Assembly: GCA_013423385.1 (NCBI GenBank)
Contig: BLZA01000010.1
Location: 434,001 to 498,000, forward strand
Direction: 5' to 3'
From: Naganishia liquefaciens
Taxonomy: Eukaryota; Basidiomycota; Tremellomycetes; Filobasidiales; Filobasidiaceae
Length of the DNA stretch: 64,000 nucleotides
Shown here: positions 12,120-24,400 of the stretch, one piece after another
Numbering within the stretch: the stretch's first letter is position 1
Layout of the letters: each line of letters starts with the position of its first letter
Made by a program: the position numbers and the translations under genes
The notes under the pieces: model-generated
Told to the model about the DNA's origin: nothing
Seen by the model: the letters and a program-made list of their open reading frames with translations, nothing else
Database searches by the model: none

Positions 12120-15024
12120 CTATAATCCTTGCGGTAGCGTGCTAGGATCGAATTGGAATGCCTGATACTGTCCAAGTATCTGCGGAGTCGCCGACGTTGA
12201 CACACTCGGACTGACACCGTCCTGCTGATGCTCGTTCGCTAATTCGGGTTCCCGACTGCCGGACCGTGAGGCGATGTCACTAGGGGTGCTGCCCTTTCGA
12301 TATTCCCCTGTGCCTTTGCCACTGAGACCCTTACGTCCCGGTCGTCCATCTGCGTCTGTTCCGGGATTGTATGTCCACCATCCACCCTTGCCTGCCTTAT
12401 CTGCTACATTGTCCGACGGTCGATCCACCCGCACAAAGCATTTTCTGTGAGAGCGCGGGATTATTTCTCGTCCATTTGAAGAACTGTTGAAAACCCGTTA
12501 CTTACTTTAGACTCAAGTTGTGCCTGATACTGTTCTGCCAACCTGGCTCTCCAAGCTTGAAGTATGGATACCGCTCTGAGATGCGTCGATATATCTCGCT
12601 GAGTTGCAGCCTGCCATCCGCCGAGCGTTTGATCTCGTGAGTGATGAGCTCATGATAAGTAAAGTTGGGTTTGTAGTGTTTGACATTTGGATCTGTCGAC
12701 GAGACGTTGGCTTGATTGGTGTAAATCGGCTTTTTCTGTTTCCCCTTTCCAGATCCGGACCGGGAGCTTGATGGACCAGCATACCCGGAAGCCATTGTGA
12801 TGTCCGATTGGCCATCCACCATTTGACCATCTGACAGAAAACCGGACCTTGAGAATCGCGTACACACATCGCAACATTCTGGTACTCACCGCCGTTGGTC
12901 TGCGCTCCGCGCTTGCTATTCCCTTTCGCGCTGGCTCTCTTTCTTTTTGCCGGACCAGCTGCTGTCGTCGGTGGAGGAATTGTCGGTACAGTCGGCAACT
13001 CCTCACCCTGGAACTGACCGACGACACTGTTGAGAGTCGTGTCGTTGGGCCAACCCATCGCGTACGGATTGCTCTGAGATGCACTCCACCCCGAAGCTTG
13101 CCAATCCGAGTTACTGATAGACTCATCTACTAACGCCATCGGCGGAGGAACAACAACACCGCTGGACACGGTCGTCCGCCGTTTCTTGAAGGCCAGACCC
13201 TCATTTCTGGCAGCCGCCACTGCATCCTCCAATGTCGGAAACTGACCATTGGCTTCCATTGGACTGTGCTCTACCAAACCCGCCGCGTGAGCAAGGTCGT
13301 CCAACGCTGATCTTCGAGGGGTCCCTGTAACAAGTGAAACACTGGCCGAATCTGGCGGCGAATAATTACCGTTCGATGCATTTTCGGCTTCCGTCGATGC
13401 AGTGAGTTCGCGGTTCAGCGCCACGTCGGCGAGTTCGGACAGGTTGCAGGACTTGGTGTAGCGATGCTTTGAAGTGTTACCACTCTTCTTGACTAATCCG
13501 CGGACGGCATAGACGGGACCCTCTGTGACCGAGCTTTCCCAAGTTGCCTTGGGGAAGGCTTTCAGAACCAAAGCTGCCACTTGGTCTTTCGATGGCAATG
13601 GGCACGATGACGGCAAATCACGAGCCATTTGCGTGTATAGATCCTCTCGCAGTACTGTTGGCATCGTCTTGCCCTTGTACGGCGGCGCCACAAAGGCGTA
13701 AGATTTGCGTAACCTGGAAAAGGAAAAACAAAATCAGACCTCTTGTCCTTCGCGCCAATGCATGTTTGAATACCTACCAGGCGACAAGATCAATTTCTGA
13801 TGATTCGCCATTGGATCCTTGCGAGTCCACCTGCGTCCGAGATTCTTCATCGACACCGAGGTCTCCGTTGACACCCTCGAATCCGTTCCCGATCGCCTTT
13901 TGCACAACGCCTTCCTGTTGCTCGAAAGCGGCTCCCAAACTGAGAGCTAGGCGTTCCCCATGGGAGTACCCATCTGGCAGGTTACCTGCACGCGAAGCCT
14001 CTATTGCCGTTAGCAGAGTGGTAGGGGACATCGCGTCGTCAACTGCTTCTGCGCTCGTTGTGCCGACATCCATAAGATTGGGGTCGACCATAATCTCGCT
14101 GGTCGCCGCTTTGGATTCGTTGTTGAAATCGAGTATGCGCGCTGTATCCTTTGTCGAGGACGCGGGCGCTCCCCAATGAGAAGGGACTGGCGGCAGACCT
14201 TCAAGCGATGGATCGATAGCGGCATCCTGGTTATCATCTTCCGTTTGCGCATGAGACTGCAGTGTCGGTTCAACGTGATCGGTTCGAGACAACTCTGCAT
14301 GACCTTCCGCATTTGTCCCGGAACGGATAGCATTATTGGAGCTCGGTGATTCGACCCCGTGATTGGCAAGACCGAGGTCTCCAAAGGCTGGCGGCATTGG
14401 GAGTCTGGCTGCTTCACTATTAAATTCGACTCCATTTCCAAATGCATGTTGCTTTGGGGACATTGTGCCTGGAGTTGGAAGTGGCTATAATGATGGAAAC
14501 ATGTAAACGTCTCGTCTATCACAGAGTAAAATGACTCATACCTTGCCATTCTTAGCGTCTTTCGACCGTTCTTTGCTGAACCATTCCCGCACTCTGCGTT
14601 GCAGCTCGGCAAGATCCACTTGGCTTCCCTCCTCATCTGTGCTTTCTATCCTCTTGGCCGCCTGCGAAGCTAGTTCAGCCACCTTGCCGTCTGATGGAAA
14701 GCGATCCCTTTCATAGAGATCATGTAACTGCTGCAGAGTTTCTGTGTCGAAATCGACCTCAAACAGCAAGTCATCTTCATCTAGAAGACCTGCCATCGGA
14801 TTTCTTATGTCTGAAGGATGTGGAGGAGGTGTATTCGAGGTCGAAGGTTTCTCGGGAGCTTGTTGAGATAGATGCGGAGAGTCGAACGATGACGCAGGCA
14901 GCGCTTTCGTCTCGGTCCAGTCCGATGTCTTGGTGCAGCCCGACGTCTGCAGATTATAGTCGATATTTGCGAGTGGCAATGATTCGATGGGTGATGGTGA
15001 TTGTGTTCCTGTGTCACTTGTCAT
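12120..15024 (-). CDS. Forkhead transcription factor with homeodomain-like and RFX-like segments
   Basis: Nuclear DNA-binding regulator. Exons 14542-15024, 13778-14484, 12890-13713, 12506-12830 and 12120-12444 join in frame to 887 residues. The forkhead domain is clear, about residues 705-810: KPNFTYHELITHEI, LSEIYRRISERYPYFK, GWQNSIRHNLSLKKCF and GKGGWWTYNP. Exon 1 (about residues 85-158) contains LQQLHDLYERDRFPSDGKV and ends VREWFSKERSK, which resembles homeodomain helices 1 and 3. The start of exon 3 (about residues 400-470) has VLREDLYTQMARDLP, VAALVLKAFP and GPVYAVRGLVKKSG, which resembles an RFX-type winged helix. Those two assignments are inference from pattern. The rest is low-complexity and polar, with a basic stretch (KRKRASAKGNSKR) that may act as a nuclear signal. 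Exon 2 was taken to start at 14484, because the nearer acceptor breaks the frame. Confidence 0.85.
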
Positions 15025-16063
15025 TGCTCGACGGGGGTGTTTCTACCGCGAGGGCTTTGCCGAATTTTTGGATTCCGAAATCGTGCTTGTTTCAGAAATC
15101 GACCTTTGGTTCTATGACATCGACTCGAAGACTGCAAAGAGGTCGATCAGCACATATTGTTCACTTGGATCTCCCGCGACACCTGTCCCTCGAGCTTGAA
15201 CAAGCTGAGTACGCATCTGCCAGGAGAAGCAACAAAAACAACACACACACAGTCGCACGCCTTGCTTGCCGACGAGGGAGATGCTGGGACTTGCGTGGAT
15301 CACTGATCGCTCGCTAGAAGTACCAGGATCACTCCCGGAGCCGTATCCTAGCAACTGCGGCTGTACGCTGAGCTGATGGCCACTGAGCTATCTGCTATAT
15401 TGAAAAGCCTGATGCACAGATCGTGTACTGGTCATTCAAGAAACGGTCGACACATCAGAAAGCGCAGTGAATAGTAAACAAAACAGCGGCTGCAATCGCA
15501 CAGCGTCATGAATGCCTTACGTAACATGGCCTCGACAGAATCGCGGTAATACGTGTATTTGACTTGTCCTTCAGCTAAACGCCTCCTACTGGCCATTTCC
15601 GACGTGAGCACAAGACGATGGAATGCCGAGATCCATGGCCACATTCGATTGTTGCTCGAACCAAGATGGGCGGACAGGCATGAAACCGAACGGGCAACGA
15701 CGGTTTACAGGTGCAGTCGACGGCCAATATGTTCGCCAAGTGAGAGATCGGGTGGCAAAAACGAGGCAGAAATAGCGATGCCTTGACTCTGTCCGCCCCG
15801 TCTACCTTGCTCGCACTTCCGCATACACTACATGAAAACGAAGCGAGCGAATAATCAAGACGTTTCGCGCACAGATGCTCAAGTTTGCCTCGACAATATA
15901 CTGGTGTGCTCAGAATCAGCGGTCATCTTAGAACGCGACAGCTAATGGTCATCTGTGTGCTTGAGTAGTATACAGATTTCGCTCATCATCTCAGAGATTC
16001 TATGCCTTCTATTTCTACTGTGATGGAATTATTGTCTGATTTCCTCAGCATAATCTATGTACC
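15025..16063. other. Intergenic, upstream of the forkhead gene
   Basis: About 1 kb between the forkhead start (-) and the carrier 3' end (-). A short CA-rich run (ACACACACACAG near 15240) and scattered short frames only. The length suits an extended regulatory region for the forkhead gene, but no site can be named with confidence. Confidence 0.45.
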
Positions 16064-17987
16064 CTACATCCTGCTGCCTGCTGAGCCACCAAGTAGTTTC
16101 CCAACTCCCTCGTAGCATCCGATCATCATTCCACATGCAGGCGCAACTTTTGCCGTTCGGGGAACCACTCCAGCAAACAACGCCCTCCATCCCTCCGTCT
16201 TCATGACATGGAGGAGCAGGGGCAATGTACTCGCTGGGTGATTCAGTGCTTGCGGCGAGCAGGTCGCTGCGGGCGTGAAAACTTGTCGTCGAGTCTTAAG
16301 CACGTCGAATGGCGCGGTTAACACCGACGCAAAGGTACCGCTGAGAGCGCCAGATATAAAGGTCATGGTGAGGCCTGGCCGCAGCGTTTGCGACTCCGTG
16401 AGGTACTTCTTAGTGGATTCGAATCCTGCCCAGTAAATGCCTGGTAAAATGGAAAGGTAAGTGCTTGCCGGAACTGTCGTAAAGAGTCGCACTAACCTGA
16501 GAAGGGAACATCCCGCCAAAGCGTCGGGCCCAATCCTCTCCACAAGCTCCTTATTCCCTGCTCCCTCACAAGCTTTCCAATACTTTCCGCCGTGTTCTTG
16601 TAGGTCGGCTTCTCCTCCCCAGGTCCCGGAAGAGCCTGGAGACGTGTTCTGAACAGCTCTAACGGGGATATCACGGTAGCTGAGATAGTTCGGGCGAGGC
16701 ATCCCGCGATGAATGGCGTTGGTGTCAAGTACGGCTGTGAAGTCGAAGTTGGCACACTGGTTGTGAGCGGTGTAGATTGAGGGAAAATAGCGGTCGAGGG
16801 CGAAGTTCTCGGAGATGCAGCGAGAGGCGTCGCTTTTGACATCAATGACAAGAGGTGCTCATAACCGATCATGTAGATTGCGGCTGAGGGTATTGACATC
16901 ACTCTGCAAGATGGGGATCACATTTTTAAGAGGTATTCCGATGTCGCTGCATCGCCAGACTCACAAAGCCGTTCCGGTACCCCTCCACAAGCCCTTATAG
17001 CCTGTATCTTTCAGCACAACTCCAACCTCTTGCCAGAATCCGTTCTGCTGCACAACTGCTCCTCCGCGACCCGTCTCTGCCCCACGTAGCAAGCTCTGCG
17101 CTTCATCCAACGTCATGGTCTCGCCCCAGATGCCGGCCCATTTCGAAGGATGAAGACAGCCCTCCGGTGGAGGAGGAGCGTATAGAGTTGCCGTTCCTCC
17201 GCTGCCTGATACTGTCGCTCCAGAGAATGCAGGACTGCCCGACGTCGAGAATGGGAAGAATCGCTGTGCAGTTTGGGTTGATGCGGATACTGCGCTCGCT
17301 TCCGCTGCGGAGGAAGATAGACAAGTCATGCCTATTGTACTGATTCGTCCGGTTTGCGAAAGGGTGGAAGTAGAGGTAATAGTCGTGCTTTGAGCTCCGG
17401 ACCGCCCAATTTCCGGTATGATTCCCGTCTGACAGCACACGACATTAGATTGGGTATTGGAAGCTGCGCCTGGTCTATGGGTTTGTAACCGAGTCTTCAG
17501 GACATCAAATGGTGTCACTAAAGGGGAAATATGGTTAGGACACTCCGCTTATCATCCGGAGATCAAACTTACTCAGAAGACTTGTCATGACAGCTCCGGT
17601 AACGCTCGCTATCGCTTTCGCCCCCAGCGGGCTGACAAGCGGCTGTTCTTCGTTTCTTTCCTCTCCTGATATCGTCGCTGGCCTATCGCTTTCCTGTCCG
17701 GCGCGGCTCGTGACACGGCGGCGCGGATCTTCCACCTCGTCAAAATCCACGAGTTTACCTTTTCCTTTAACGGAAGCCGGCCGTCGCTCAGGCAAAACCG
17801 TCCTGTCCGCTGGCTGGTCTAACAGCCACTGACTTGCGCCTTGTTGAGAGGTTGAAGCTGTTGGCTCGAACAAGGGCAGATCCTCATCGACGTCGGGAAG
17901 ATCCGGGATAAGCAAGTCGGGATGTTCTGTGTGGGTCGGCCGCGGCAATGAGCCTGTTCGTGGCGTTGCCATGATCGTCAAAGACAC
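16064..17987 (-). CDS. MTM1: Mitochondrial carrier, Mtm1 / SLC25A39-40 type
   Basis: Inner-membrane carrier of the subfamily linked to mitochondrial glutathione import and manganese/iron homeostasis. Carrier signatures appear three times: TPFDVLKTRLQ at the second exon start, SPLELFRTRLQ in the middle and APFDVLKTRRQ near the end. Subfamily marks include LWRGLGPTLWRDVPFSG, IYWAGFESTKK and LFAGVVPRTAKVAPACGMMIG. Exon 1 is 17573-17987 and encodes a long polar N-terminal extension; exon 2 (about 16964-17517) carries a long first matrix loop with four cysteines (VVCCQTG, MTCLSS, EGCLHP); two further exons follow, with the last junction at PFS/GIYW. In human SLC25A39 cysteines of this loop take part in iron-sulfur-dependent turnover; equivalence here is inferred. 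An ATG at 17972 (MATPRTG) is an alternative start. The nearest alternative identity is another SLC25 member, less likely given the matrix loop. Confidence 0.85.
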
Positions 17988-18408
17988 AGTCGGTGCCCGC
18001 TTAGGTCGGAGGGCAGATAATGTAGCTGTAATTAGTTAGAGGGAATCGCAAGATGTATGCTATCAGTCGACATCGTCGATCGATGAGGAGGAATGACTGT
18101 CCAACATTATTTTATTGAGCCAAGCAAGTGACGCCATGACTGATCGAAGGCAAAAAGTAAACAACCGTCTTCGGCCAACGGAGCGCCAGCGGCCACCGCG
18201 TCGCTTCGGCAGTGACCAAGCCAACGGTGGCGATAACTGTGATGGATAACCAAATCACTAAACGGCATGAAGACCTCGACCTCGGAATACAACTAATCGA
18301 TGCCTCTAGATACATTTCGCGGGGAAATACCAAATTCAAATCGGATACAGTATAGCGGTAGCTTGAGGGAGCGAAAACCGAAAACAGCAAAATTCTTCCC
18401 TTGTGCAC
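17988..18408. other. Intergenic
   Basis: Between the Mtm1-like start (-) and the 3' end of the unknown tail-anchored gene (-). No coding sequence or repeat recognised. Confidence 0.45.
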
Positions 18409-20971
18409 TCATGATTTCGCGAGCCACATTCCTGCTAGGCCAACGACCGCGCCTAGGCAGGCGACCTTGATCCAACTCCACTTTCCCATACCCTTGCCGG
18501 CGGGAAGCGTTTCGGGCCAAATCGCTCCCTGCACCACGCGTAATGGGTGAACGAACGCCTGAATAATGCCCCATCCGGCTTTCAGTCCGTCGGTAACACC
18601 AAGAGCACTCCGCGCCTTGGTCCGTTTGCTCCCACATCGGTCATCGAAGAATCCAGAGTTTTCTCGGACCTTCTCCTTGTAATCTGGAGCAGGATCCACA
18701 TTGGCGGATAAACTCTGTCTAGAAGAGCCTCCCTGTCGTTCCTCTAAGGCGTCACGACGCAACGCTGCGCGCCGGCTGAGCCCGGCTTCCCAGTCTCCGG
18801 GTTGCCCCTCCACCGATGCTCGGGCGCGAGAGAGCGTGGGTGTTGGTCGAAGCCCGCTGCTCGACGATAAGACCGAATGTTGGAGAGCGGCTCGCGAGTT
18901 ATCCGTCGTTCGGGGGCGAGAGCCGACCTGTTCTGATGCTTCAGGTCGGGACTCCATGATGGTACTGGCGTGACTGCGTTGAGTTTGGAGCAATCTCCAA
19001 CTCATAAATGATCTGACACTGGATTTCCGCAGTTGCCGACGCGCCTCATTAGCAACTCGCTCGGTATCGCTGATGTCTAGAAGCCAGTCTAGGAAACGTC
19101 GCGTGCTGAAGTCCGACCTCGACCTGTGAGACATTCGGGCCTCGGAGTGACGGGATGCCGGTACGTAAAAGTCGAACCCACATGCCAATGACAAAAGCGA
19201 TCCAAGATCCTCCGGATGGCAAACAGTTGGTACGGTGGTAACCAGTTCCTCCATGAGAGCGCGCTCTATGAGCGATAGATTCCATAAGCTTAAGGAAGGT
19301 TGCTGAAACTCAGAATGGACTTGCCTTCTCCCAGAAGATGCCGTCCGTCTCCCGTCAAAATCGCAAGCTCGCACCATTCCGGCTGCCTCGAATCGACATC
19401 CTGGTCGCTGCCGGCGGTAGGTCTATTCCAGACCCATGACTCAATCAAACTTTGCAAATCGCTGGAGCCCAGGCTTCCATCATCGTGATCTTCCGCGGGC
19501 AACGGACGCAGGAGCGAATCGAGACGGCTGTAGGTCTGCTTGATGTAAGTCAATGCCTAGCAGAGCGCAGGTTCAGATTACGATAATCAGCTCGAAATCT
19601 TTTGTCGCTGATGGCCGGGGTTCTCACCCTTTCCAAGTTGCCCTGCTGCCCTCTACCGAAGACGGTAATCTTTCCCACCATTCGCCTGCCCGTATCCTGA
19701 ACTGCAGAGTCGTCGCGCATGGTGGTGTCGTCTACGGCATACACGCCGACCGTAAAAGAAGCTTCCTTGTTTGCGGTTCTCCCGTTTCCCGCGTGGCTGC
19801 GAGATCGGAGTGGAATTGAGCTGGACCTGGGACTTGTACTGGGGACTTTGTAGATCTCAAATCGGGGGTCCTGCATGAGTTCGCGCAGAAAAATGTTTGT
19901 GGTGCGATTGGTTCCACAAAGGACAATGTTGATGACGGCATCGTTCCTGCAATCGTCGAGAGGCTTGACGGTAGAGTCTGAAGCCTTGTGAGTAGTTTGT
20001 GGCCGCTCCCTGACTTGAGTATTATCTCTGTTTGTTGCATTTGTGGAAGTGACCGAAGCCGCTGGAAGCTCTAGAACAGGTAGCACCAATTCGAAAAGGT
20101 CGCCCTGATATCTCTGCCTCTCAACGGACTCCTGCAGGGCCCAATGCGACCGAGAGTGGGTGTCGGTGATGGTCACATTCCTTCGGAAAGATTCCGAGTG
20201 CGCGGCACTTTCGTTCAATACACCCTGCCCAATATCATTGTTGGCCGTCGCGGCCCGTATGATCTGGGGGATGGTGGCGGTATTTCGTCTGCTGATCGCG
20301 TAAGGGTGCCGAGGGCGAGAAGGCGGTATTGCTGATGTCGAGTCCGATACTCTGGAAGCGCTCGTTTCCTGTTGGACACCGGCAAAAGGATGTATGTCCC
20401 TTCTACGGTCGCGGACAGCTGCAGGCGAACCTGAACGACTGTCAGCCGACAGGGACCATGTCGCACTGCTGTCAAGATCCATGGAAAGGGCCATTGACTC
20501 GGGTACGGAGGACAGAGATACCGGTGATGCAGGAGTCGATAACGATAGCGATATCGATGAGTTGGATACCGCGGGCGAGCTTGACCGGGAATCAGGATCG
20601 AGGAAAGTGCTGTACCGGATGGGAGTCACGGGAACTGAAGGTGCTTCAGTTGCTGTCGATTCGTCTGCGTGTAGCGTTCCGAAAGGGGCCTCAAGGCTTT
20701 GATTGGATTCGCTCGACGTTGTCATCGCTGCCCGCAAGGCGCTCTCCAAGATCCGGCTGTCACAAAAATCCTTTCCTCCATCGGTTTCCGATGCTCTTTC
20801 GTCGGCTGTGGTACGCTGCAACAAGCACGGTTCCGGCCCACTGATCGACGAGACCATACTCTGGACGCCGTAAGATGAATCCTGCATTGCCGGGGTGGTT
20901 GACGCCGTATTGGAGATGCTGTTTGAGGCCAAAGGTATATTCCCATCGTGGGGCGGATGTGATGGCGTCAT
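18409..20971 (-). CDS. Unknown Ser-rich protein with C-terminal membrane anchor
   Basis: Not recognised. The likely start is the ATG at 20971 (MTPSHPPHDG). The N-terminal half is Ser/Thr/Pro-rich and disordered. A compact segment follows, with NDAVINIVLCGTN, NIFLRELMQDPRFEIYKVPS and RRMVGKITVFGRGQQGNLER; this is the best candidate for a folded domain. An intron after NLER joins to ALTYIKQTYSRLDSLLRPLP. A later join around 19310-19375 changes frame and I could not settle its donor. The last exon has LIERALMEELVTTVPTVCHPED and ends in one hydrophobic helix (VACLGAVVGLAGMWLAKS) at the extreme C-terminus, as in a tail-anchored protein of ER, mitochondria or peroxisome. Total is about 800 residues. 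Confidence is for a real gene, not for function. Confidence 0.6.
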
Positions 20972-21463
20972 CGTGTGAATCGTAAATACAGGGTTGTGCG
21001 CCGTCACGGTGGTCCTTCATTCGCAAACAACCGTATCTCTGGCTGTTCAAGACACTCGAGGTCCCTTCTCTGCGTGATGCCTGTCCGGTGACTACTTCTT
21101 GGGACAGATGATGCGCAGAAGCCGGAAGGATAGATAGGACATGTCATATTGGAAGGCAAATGCGGGGGAATCACCGACGCGGGGAAGATAACTGACCTCC
21201 ACCTCCTCAATCGAGTTCGCAGTCGAATTGTAAACAACGTCGACCCAGCAATTCCAGCGTTACTGAGTTCAAGCTGTAAGATGAATTGCTTCAAAGTGAC
21301 AGCACTGGCAACAAGGTTCATATTCAAGGGCCTAGGCCAACGTATTTTGTAGCAGATCTGACCAGGCATGCCTACATGAGAACTCGATCTCCGATAACCT
21401 TCGCCACAACTGTCTATAATCACTATGACACGCTCCCCATCGCCGCTGATGAGTCGTCGGGTG
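20972..21463. other. Intergenic
   Basis: Between the start of the unknown tail-anchored gene (-) and the 3' end of the Byr4-like gene (-). No feature recognised; an upstream non-coding exon of the former is possible. Confidence 0.4.
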
Positions 21464-24400
21464 TTACTCTTCAGCGCGAGCTTTCAGCGATATACTAGCG
21501 GCATCCAAGTGTTCGCGACAATGGGCAGTGACATCCTTTAGCTTGTTGACTAATGCCGGAAGACTCGCAGGAGTCAAGGTCAGGCTTGTTTCTTCCCATG
21601 GTCCCACCTGTGCTGAATCCCGTAATGTCGGTGAGAACGCTGGGATCTGAAACTCTGGGCGCATGGGAGACGAAGAAGCCGAGATCCCATCTCGGGACTC
21701 GACATGGCCCCTTCCCAGCGCTGCAAGCAACTTGCGCGAATCTGACCTGGTAATGGTCTTTTCGTTTGCGGCCGATGCATGACACGTCTTTGCAAGGTCT
21801 GGTTGGCGTTGATCGAGTAATCGAGGCCGGATAGTTGTACTAGGTCCGTCTTCCGGTGGAGGAGTATCCCAGTCGCTAATACTCGAGCTCTGACTGGCAT
21901 CGTCGGATGCTGCAGTCGAAGGAGGAGCCAGGGCAGGCGCCGGCGTGGGGAGATCTTGCGTGATCTTTGACGTACCCTTGACGTTCCCAGTATCTAGCTC
22001 GACCGTCGCCCTGCTAGAGCTTCTCCGGAATATCGAGCCGAGCGAAGGTCGCGCTCGTTGCCTAGTCGAGGTTTCCCGCTGTATGGTTGTGGCTACGGAT
22101 CGTTGTGATTCGCCACTTCCACGCCATAAATCTCGTATTGTGCTCATCGTAGACTTGCTAGGTCTGCGGTATGAGATCACCGTCTTGGTCGCAATGATTG
22201 GTGGCTCGAGGCTGACGGAGTTTCGCTCGAGATGCACCTTGAAAGTATCATTTGGCAGAGCCGAAGGCAATTGACCTGATGCACTGGTTTGGATAGGAGG
22301 CAATCCTATGGATTTCTCTTCGTTGCGCTCAGTCGGCAATCTAGGTATATCCAAGATTGCTCGTAATTGCTCGAGCTGTGATGACGAGAAATCATCCTGT
22401 CCGGTCGAAGCACGCCACATACTCCCAGTCCGAGCGCTGGCGGGTGACGGAGTTGTCGGTTGCAACAACTTCATGGAACCAGAAAGTGGAGGCGTTGCAC
22501 TCATGATCGATGAAGTCAAAGACCCTATATTATCGTCAGCCAGCCGCAAAAGATGACTCGAAGGAAGGACCTTGTCTGCTGCGAGGGTAATTCGGCGCTC
22601 TCTGCGAATATCAGCAGCGGCGTTGTCCATGTTCGATAGCCCACCGGACGGGTTCCCATCTAGGCTTCCTGTCTCGCCTAGCTGGATGAGCAGATCCGCC
22701 AGCGACCACCACTTTGCATATTCCGATTCGAGCGATGAATCAATGACCCCCAATCGCTCTTGTTTAGCTTGTAAGATTGTGTGTTGAGCCATCAGGGCTT
22801 TAAGGTCTGTTCGATGAAGCGATGTCTGCTTCTACACTCATGGATTTCTGGTAAGGGAGTAGCTTACCTTGTACACCGGCAGCGAATTGCTTCATCGCAC
22901 CGATTTCTTCCTTCAAGCCTTTCTGGGCACTGACGACCCGGCTTGGAATCTTCAAGTCACCCAGTGAATTCCGTCTCGGATACATATCTGGGCGTAGTCC
23001 ACCCGACACGGTGTCCGATGTTTGAGCCGTGGTGCTGCCGATCTTTGACGCCGAAGGAGAATCGTTTTGACTCAACGAACGTAATGTGACCGGTATCGCT
23101 CCGGAGGGAGATGTGCCTGGCTGTACCATGCTGAGCGGTCTAGTTGCGCTCCATGTGGTCTTACGAGGCGGCGTGGAGGTTCCTCGACCGAATGTCTCGA
23201 ATGACGGGGAAGCCGCAGGTCTTGTCTCCAATTGCGGACTACTACTTGCATCTGGCCGAGGGCTTTCGATAGATAGCTTTGGTGTACGTGGAGGATTCAG
23301 AGCCCCTTGCTTGACCATTATAGGAACAATCACGGATGATTCCGTTGAGGCGAGCGTCTTGGCGGGGCTGGTAGAGTGTCCACTAACGGCGCGCCATCCA
23401 TCACTGATTTTCCTACTGTGCCGACGGCTGATGCTTCCGATTCGTCGCAACGTAAGTCTAGCTTTACCAACAGTCGAGCGGTCGGCTATGGGTACCGAAG
23501 ACGCCTCCTCGGTATTCACAACATGATCCGGTGCCCGAGGGATAGCGGCGGGCTGCGTATTCGCAGACGGGGGCTTCGCGCCAAAACGAAATCTTGCCAA
23601 AGTGCTATCCTCTGGGAGTTGCGACGAAGTTTGGCCCGCTTTGTACTCGCGTTTATGTGAGGCGTCAGCGACGCGAGGTATCGAGACAGTTGCTTCAGCC
23701 TTCGCTGCGACCGCAGGCCGGTCTGCGTCGCTGTCCGGAGGACCTAAGCCCACTCCACCTCGATCCGCTTGTGAGTCTGATTTCAGATTGCGAGATGTTG
23801 TTGCCGGGTCATCTTTTGTAGCCATCTCGGTCGCGGATGGGGCGGGGCGGGTTTCTCCAAGAGTCGCGTTAAGTGCATGCGACCCTGAAGGCTTCTGTTT
23901 CTCCTCCGTTTGAGAGCTTCTAACTCCGTAGACCGAGACGCTACGAACCGAGCCTGATGTCGGATACACTTCTCTCGAGGTGGCGGACGAGCCCGACACC
24001 TGCCGTTGTGGTTCCAAGTCCGCCAAGGCACCTCCAAACATGTTGTACGCCGACCCAGCCGCGGGCGACGGCAGATGGAATCCATAGCTTCCTGCGTGAG
24101 AAGCGAGCGATGCAAGTGAAGGACTTGGTGATGAGAAGTTCGACGACGGATAACGACCGGGAATGTTTGTGGGTGAGACGGCCCTGCTTTCCGTGGATAT
24201 GCCTGTGCTCGAATCCATGCTACGCAGAGCTGCCGACCCGGAATCCGATGACGCAATTTTGCCCACACTCTGCGATGGCGATATGGTGTCTATACTTCCC
24301 CTTGAATTGCCCGACAGCGGTAGACCAAGTACAACGTCTTGCTGGCTACGGGATGGCCGAGAATGCGATCCTGGTGTCATTTGCCGCTTTTTCTGCAGCT

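Noticed and set aside
20972-21007. Apparent start of the tail-anchored protein at 21007
   Set aside because: The codon there is GTG; the first ATG in that frame is at 20971.
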